DNA from: Celoporthe dispersa
Lineage: Eukaryota; Ascomycota; Sordariomycetes; Diaporthales; Cryphonectriaceae
NCBI GenBank assembly: GCA_016584495.1
Contig: WAID01000005.1
Coordinates: 620,501-684,500, forward strand
DNA: 64,000 nucleotides
Direction: 5' to 3'
Positions 58,201-64,000 of this stretch are shown here, in pieces. Under the pieces are notes generated by a model. That model saw only the letters and a list, made by a program, of their open reading frames with translations. It ran no database searches and was not told where the DNA came from. Position 1 is the first letter of the stretch, and each line of letters opens with the position of its first letter. Both the position numbers and the translations under genes were made by a program.

Positions 58201-60348
58201 GCGTCCTTCCAAATCATCTCGCGTGAGGTGCCCCGCCCCTCCCCCCTCCCTTCCAAAAGAGCTCGTCAGACGCACACTACAGGCTAGCAGACAAGACCGA
58301 ATGAGAAATGCTGGCTGTCTCTCTCTCTTTTTCTCTCGCTGGCCGCTAGGCATCCCCAGGAGGAGGTTGTCCGCGGAATGGTCAGCACCTTACTTACCAG
58401 GAGGGAGGGCAACATCGCGTGCCGAGACATGCGGGAAAACCCTCATAGGGCTCTCTCCTCCTTTCCTGCTTCTCCTTCTCCCTCCTCACTCGTCAGCCGC
58501 TATGTCGAGTAAGAAAGTAAGCAGGGTAACACACAGGCTACCACAGAAGACGTGACACCTTCCGCTTGGGGGGGGGGAAGGGGACAGATCCGCTATCGCC
58601 TCGTTGCCCTTCTTCACCCGTCTTCCTGGCAGGTAGGTGATTGGACCCCGAGAGGGGGGAAGGGGGGGCTGGGCTCAGAAAGAGGGCATACGCCTCGGGC
58701 TGAGCTCGCTTGGGGTTTAGGGGAGGAGGAGGGCCGGATCCGCCCTGGCCTGCCCATCCCCCCCCATTCCCATCCCCCCCCGAGGAGGGCAGAGGCAGAG
58801 AGAGGCGTAAGGAGGCAGAGAAGGGAAGGCATCTCCGCCCGGGCGTCGCGCTATGTGCTACTTACAGCGCGCCCGTGCCGCCTGATAGTCAGTATGGCAT
58901 GATGATGGCGCCAAGGGAAAGGAGGGGGGGGGGGATAAGGGAGGAAACAAGACTTTTTTTTTTTTACCCAGCCCGGCCTTGGAGCCCTTGGGTGGTTTGT
59001 TCCTTGCTCTGTCCGGATGGGTCCCCTTTCTCCTCTTTAGTTTCGAGGAGGGAAGGGGGAATGGAGAAAAAGATTGCGCAATGCCCTGTCCTCCAGCCCA
59101 CTCTAGCAAGAAGAGCACATTATAGAATCCCGTCACCATGCGCCGTGGATGGGACGCCTGGGCTGTGCTGTGCTGTGCTGTGGGCTGGGCTGGGCGTGGC
59201 GGCGCTGGGCTGGCGTTTTCCCACCACCTCGGAGATAATAGGACACAGCACCGAGGTCACCTTGTACATATAAGTGACAGCTTAGTATACGTACTGATGG
59301 GGGGGGGCCACCAACCCACCAGGGATCAAACATGTCATGTACCGTAAGGGCACACACACACACACACCCACCCAAAACCCACACCCCTTCAGACGGGCGA
59401 GGGAGGGCCAGAGCAGGTAAGAAGAAGAAAAAAGGCCCTACGGGCTGACGTGAACAAGGTTTTTTAAGCTCGCTCGCTAGAAGGCTTGGCGGGTGCGAAT
59501 CCTGGGTCGAGGACGCGTCGGCCCCCCGATCCTGTTCTTTTTTTTTTCTTTCTTTCATTTTCTTTTCTTTCTTTATTCTTTTTCCTCCTCCTCCCTTCTC
59601 AGCACCAACCAGAATCCATCCTTTGACACGCCTTGTTGACGAGTCGGGTTCGGCAGGGGCGAGCTGGTCAGATGACTTGCCAATGAGGAAGCAGCGCAGG
59701 TTGCTTCCCGACAGCTGAGATAATCCGCTCGGTCCCGGGGCGTCGTTCCTTCCTCGTGACGAATCCCTGACAAAAACGCTGAGCCGAACCCAGGCAGCAG
59801 CAGCAGAAGCAGCTGCAGACCGCCCTCTTTCACTCTCAACTTCGCATGTCACCTTTTCTCCTGCTGGTCACGATGGGCTGTGGGCAGGTGGGCGTGGCTG
59901 TCTGGCAGGACAGACGGACACTGGTGAGGAGAAGAGACAAGAAATACAAGGTACCACAGTACATATTGAGGTACGTACCTTTTATGGTGGTAGTGGAATG
60001 GTACGTACATGACAGAGTCCCCACAGCCTCTTCTCGGCGTTTCGGCAAGGAGGCTCTCGAGCTGAGCAGTACCCCTTCTGGTTGGGACCTTGCGCGACAC
60101 ACACAGAAAACAAGCTTAATTCGTGGACGATTTTAGCCACGGCAGACAGGGTCCTTTTTGGGGGTCCCCCTCGCTTGTGGTGCAGCCCGGCGGCTTGTAC
60201 TATAGTATGTAGCCTTGTACCTCTCTCATAGTACTGAGGGCATGTGTTGGGTTGTGCTGTCGACCAGCTGCGGCCCACCATGATTCGATGTCGTTTCATT
60301 ACCGTGCGAGAGGCCGAGATTTGTTGGGTCCAAGAGACCAAGAAGAAG

Positions 60349-60350
60349 GA

Positions 60351-60382
<32 letters not shown>

Positions 60383-60390
60383 AAAAAAAA
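60349..60390. repeat. (GAAA)n microsatellite
   Basis: About nine GAAA units running into a poly-A tail. Confidence 0.95.
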
Positions 60391-60619
60391 GAGCACAACT
60401 CTGAGGGCTGCTGAGGCATCTGATCCGCCCAGGTCAGGCAGGTGATGGCCCATAATCATATTCACGAATGAGAGAGAGAGAGAGAGAATGATGATAACAC
60501 GACCCAGCTATAGCCACCAGCAGCAGCCCAGGTCTGTCCACATCCGGACTTCCTCCTCCTCTCAGCAGCTCACAGGTCCAGCTGTGGGGATAGATAGGAA
60601 CTGCCTCTGGAATAATCCC

Positions 60620-60662
60620 TTCCTCCTGCTCCTCCTCCTCCTCCTCCTCCTCCTCCTCCTCT
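60620..60662. repeat. (TCC)n microsatellite
   Basis: About a dozen TCC/CTC units in a longer pyrimidine-rich block. Confidence 0.95.
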
Positions 60663-61033
60663 CCCCTCCCCTGGATGATAGCCGTATACGGACAAAACGT
60701 GGGAGGGGAGATCATGATCAATCAATCTCATCTCCTCCTCCTGGGCCCCTCTTCCCTCCTCCCTGCCCCCCTGCCCTGCCTTCCCCCCCCGGTCCTCCCC
60801 ACCATGCCGCAAACCCGTGGCTTGCCATGTGGATGGGGGTTGCACCCAGGCGGAGCCGCTAGCAGAGAAGCTTACGCGGCCTCTCACCTCCCTCATCTGC
60901 TAACCCCTGCCCTCCGTTCAAAGAGGATTAAACCTTGAAGTTAGAGAGGAAACACACCAGGATAAGCTAGGCTGACGGTGCGGAGGCTCTACAAACCCAT
61001 ACTATACGTACAGCACGCTAACCTATGGGCGGC

Positions 61034-61098
61034 CACCACCCATCATCATCATCATCACCACCACCACCACCACCACCACCGGTACCACCACCACCACA
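61034..61098. repeat. Compound (CAT)n(CCA)n microsatellite
   Basis: CAT repeats pass into CCA repeats with one GGTA interruption. Confidence 0.93.
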
Positions 61099-61200
61099 CA
61101 AGGGCCCAGTGAACTGGTCGGGGACCGCAAACTCTGTGCGACGCCGGCCGTGCGCTGCAGATGTTGGCAGGTGCTCGAACAAGGCCGGACCCCCTGCTCT

Positions 61201-61300
61201 GTGTGCGTGCGTGCGTGCGTGCGTGCGTGCATACATACTCCGTACATGCATGCATACATGCATGTGAGATTGCGCGAGATAGAGAGAGAGAGAGAGAGAG
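61201..61300. repeat. Compound (TGCG)n / CATA / (GA)n microsatellite
   Basis: About seven TGCG units, then a CATACATA/TGCATGCA stretch, then a GA run of about 11 units, all within 100 bp. Confidence 0.93.
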
Positions 61301-61470
61301 AGCTCTCTGGGCCTGACCTCACCAGGCGGCTGAGTAAGGAAGAAGGATTGCCCTAGGATTCATGACCACGGAAAAGATCTGCGGGCCAACCAACCCACTG
61401 CATGACCAGCTTGGTTACTCCTGTCAGCAGCATTCCAAAATGCACAGTACTAATTCAGCCATCCACTACC

Positions 61471-61471
61471 A

Positions 61472-61502
<31 letters not shown>
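61471..61502. repeat. (CA)n microsatellite
   Basis: About 16 CA dinucleotides. Confidence 0.95.
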
Positions 61503-61503
<1 letters not shown>

Positions 61504-62182
61504 GAGGACCACCCGCGGGCGTTTCATGAGGGGAAGACAAGAGGAGAACTTTGAACAGCAGTCATGTCAAGGATCTTGGTCGTCGCCAGAGAGGGTTTCT
61601 CGAGGGACCCCGTAGTCCGCCTTGTTTCCTCCCTCGGTAATACCGCTGTGGGCTCCCCCTCTCCCAACTACCGGTAAGCTCGTAGATACGAGGCAAGATG
61701 ATCCGGTAAACGGCATCACTTTTTGTTTTTTGGAAACAAAAAATAAAGGAAGAGGAGGAGAAGAGGGGGGGGGTGGGAAACCCACACCGGACTGGCTGCA
61801 TCGTGTAAAGCCATCAGTCAATCAGTCTTTACCTGCACCTCGTACGCGGCGGCTGCTTAATCTCGCCAGTGTCCAGAAACCGTCAGATAGACGAAAGCGC
61901 AGGGCAGCTTTTGGCGCGTCTCAGCCCCGTTTCGTAACCACCACAAGGGAAGCCGTGATATCCGTCGTAGCAGCAGCCCACGTGCCGTGGGCCGGCGTGC
62001 GCGGGTGGTGAGCCAGTCTCCCTCTCTCTTTTTCTCTCTCTCGCTGGCGAGCACTGTGCTTTCACTCCTCCCCCTGGATGGCTTGTCGTTCATCTGGTAG
62101 ATAGGCGGGCGTTTCAATGCGGCCAAGTGCCCAGCAGACCTTGCTCTGATGGGGACAAACATTGCGCCGCCCGCAGAGCGGT

Positions 62183-63052
62183 CTATTCTCGGCTCCACAC
62201 AGGCTGGGGTGAGGGTCCGATCTTGATTATAAGCTTGTTATGAGCAAATTTTTCTTCTCTAGACGCGCAGCCCGAACTCTGAAGCCCGAGTACGGTGGCC
62301 GCTCGTCTTGGCTCCCAGGGCCTGGCCCAGCGCTCTCGCTGCCGATCCTCACGTCGTGACCTCCCTGCAAGGGCTCTGAGGTGATTTGCCAAGCTCTCGT
62401 CTGCGCGCCTTGGCCTCTCGGCATTGTCTGCCTCATGTGAAGGCGGGCCAGGGAGTGACGTATAGAGTTCTGCTTGGTGGCTGTTCCCTTGATGTGCGCA
62501 GAGCTTGATACCAAAGAGGACTCGATATCCGCGCAGGCTGAAGGTGCCTCTGAATACCGAAGTTCTACCATGCCACACCGGTGACCTTGAGTCTGCTGTG
62601 CTCCGTCCACTGAGTCCCACGTCTTTGTCCTGACAGGCCCCGACCACTTGAGCTCGCCGGAGCGGGCAATAAAGCACAGCACGTCAGCCAAGCGGTTGCC
62701 CCGTTCAGAAGCAGCTTGACAGAATCGCTTAGGAGCCGCAGCCTATCGCGGGTCTATTGCAAGCCTCGCGAGGCCTCCAGTCCAGCCAGCCAGACGAGTC
62801 ATCGCATGTGCTGACCCTTCCATGACCATTGACGAAGCAGCGAAGATTTCGATCTGCGTCTCTGTCGTCTAATGCTGCTGGAAATGTGGACTCACTGGGC
62901 TCCAACACAGTAGTATGTCTTGGTCCTCACAAGGTGGAAAGTCTAGACCAAGTAAGAGAATTAGCTACGGCCGAGCAGGAAACCACGGTGTAGCTGCTCT
63001 CGTAGGCGCGGCCGCCGCGCGCTCGAGCGAACAGAGGGGATACCAGGCAACC
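62183..63052. other. Unassigned region; overlapping weak minus-strand frames
   Basis: Two overlapping minus-strand frames (62183-62677 and 62227-62691) occur with no recognisable domain. Composition is less repetitive than the desert to the left, so a degraded gene is possible, but nothing can be named. Confidence 0.35.
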
Positions 63053-63799
63053 TCAAGCTGTGCTTGCCCTAGACCTTCGACTTGAGCCTATCCTTCCATA
63101 TCTAAGCTGCGCAGGTGTATCAGGGCTGGCATCGACCGTGAGCCACTGCAAGATCGCAAGAGCATCTCCTCTCGTCAAAGAATGGTTATGCCACTCATCG
63201 CACATTACGCGGCCATTCAGTGCTTCCAGTCTCAGTCTCGGCAGTAGAATTATCAAACGCAGACCTTCGGACTCTTCCAGGGAACGAGTGGATGGCAAAT
63301 TGTCCCGGCGAGTCTGCTCAGTTCGTTGATGGATCTTCTGGATGATGACAGCTCGAGAACACCCAAAGCATTCCAGAGAGTTGTGATTAGGGTCTCCTGA
63401 ATGCGTTGCGGAGCGGAAGCGTGTGGGTGACCACCTGAAGACGGACCGGAATCTGTCCGAGTTTCTTCCATGCCTCATCCATAAGACGCTCTCAGCATAG
63501 CAGCCTAGAGCCCAAGGGTAGAATGCTCCGGAGAACAATGAATTTTGGTCGGGCTCTAATGGCGCCCAAGAATCCGTCTTTTGCCCTTTGAAAGACGGCC
63601 ATGGCCCTCCAGGCTCATTCGGATGAGACTGGCAACGGGCTAAGACCTCGTATAGGAAGAAAGCCTGCAGTTCTCGGCACAGCTTTGGAGGCCACATCTT
63701 ACCTTCTAACACATTTGACGAGTGCGATAACAACGAACTGATGGCTTGAGGCGTGATCCGGGGCCATGTCGAGCATGAAGACACTCTCTGGGGAGGCAC
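63053..63799 (-). CDS. Hypothetical protein, 248-codon open frame, weak support
   Basis: A long minus-strand frame (MPPQRVSSCSTW...) with no domain I recognise and without the strong codon bias of the neighbouring genes. Another frame over the same DNA (with internal stops after VSSE and LLC) is also Trp/Arg-rich and reads about as well, and a third frame (63699-63989) covers the upstream part. That pattern suits either a decayed gene with frameshifts or a chance open frame. It has no visible signal peptide, membrane span or repeats. Confidence 0.25.
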   Translation of the reverse strand: MPPQRVSSCSTWPRITPQAISSLLSHSSNVLEGKMWPPKLCRELQAFFLYEVLARCQSHPNEPGGPWPSFKGQKTDSWAPLEPDQNSLFSGAFYPWALGCYAESVLWMRHGRNSDRFRSVFRWSPTRFRSATHSGDPNHNSLECFGCSRAVIIQKIHQRTEQTRRDNLPSTRSLEESEGLRLIILLPRLRLEALNGRVMCDEWHNHSLTRGDALAILQWLTVDASPDTPAQLRYGRIGSSRRSRASTA

Positions 63800-64000
63800 A
63801 TCTGAAGTAGGTTGCGCGCTTGCGCGTAGGCTCGACTAGCCAACGGGAATCTGCCGGTGAGGTTGCGTTGTCATCTCGCCACGGTATGGCCGGCCAAGTC
63901 ACTTGACGCCCTGGCCATGTTGGGTCCAATGGGAGTGGGATGCACAAAGTGAGAAGAGATATGCGTTGAATTGCCGTGTTACCGTACATCTGGGCCCGGC

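Larger units (their letters stand above)
46241..62182. other. About 16 kb gene desert upstream of pac2
   Basis: This is the upstream side of pac2. I see no recognisable gene. It is dominated by A/T homopolymers, GA/CT, CA/TG and longer-unit microsatellites, with open frames that are mostly translations of these tracts. A B-box-like GGTTCGAACCC at 55700 lacks a pairing T stem, so no tRNA is called. It could contain a very long 5' UTR, regulatory elements or non-coding transcripts; that is not demonstrable from sequence. Confidence 0.5.

Overview
The window is nuclear DNA from a filamentous ascomycete (Pezizomycotina, most likely Sordariomycetes). The evidence is short GT..AG introns of about 50-120 bp with CTAAC/CTGAC branch sites, fungal heterokaryon-incompatibility (HET) and NLR-type STAND proteins, a linker histone H1 with a fungal N-terminus, a Pac2-type WOPR regulator, a GH47 mannosidase and an F-box protein. 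The species cannot be named from sequence alone. I see no tRNA, rRNA or CRISPR.

Layout. (1) 1-13.2 kb is a fast-evolving, AT-richer accessory block. It holds a HET-NACHT-WD40 gene (minus strand, running off the left edge, WD units nearly identical); a roughly 517-bp near-palindromic element; a decayed chromodomain-encoding repeat element; and a HET-NB-ARC-TPR pseudogene (plus strand) with eight in-frame stops, bracketed by two direct copies of a roughly 315-bp repeat. (2) 13.5-24.2 kb carries small accessory genes: a frameshifted SAM methyltransferase with a broken paralogue tail behind it, an intact short-chain dehydrogenase/reductase, a 106-bp near-perfect hairpin, an F-box protein, a second-type HET protein and a secreted glycosidase-like protein. 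(3) 24.9-34.6 kb is core-like: GH47 mannosidase, a proline-rich disordered protein and a five-exon histone H1. (4) 34.6-62 kb is nearly empty except for the WOPR regulator pac2 at 44.85-46.24 kb, which has about 10 kb of non-coding DNA behind it and at least 16 kb in front of it. These deserts are full of microsatellites and homopurine/homopyrimidine tracts. (5) 62.2-64 kb holds only weak open frames.

The left block looks like an allorecognition/innate-immunity neighbourhood. Two NLR-like receptors lie within about 10 kb: one is apparently intact with concertedly evolving WD repeats, the other is dead but keeps a homogenised TPR array. At least five other genes, including the conserved pac2, have single-base frame shifts, several at homopolymers. 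Sequencing or assembly indels must therefore be excluded before these genes are called pseudogenes. The TAG/TGA stops in the TPR gene are substitutions, seven of the eight fitting C-to-T change at CpA, and are better explained by repeat-induced point mutation (RIP).
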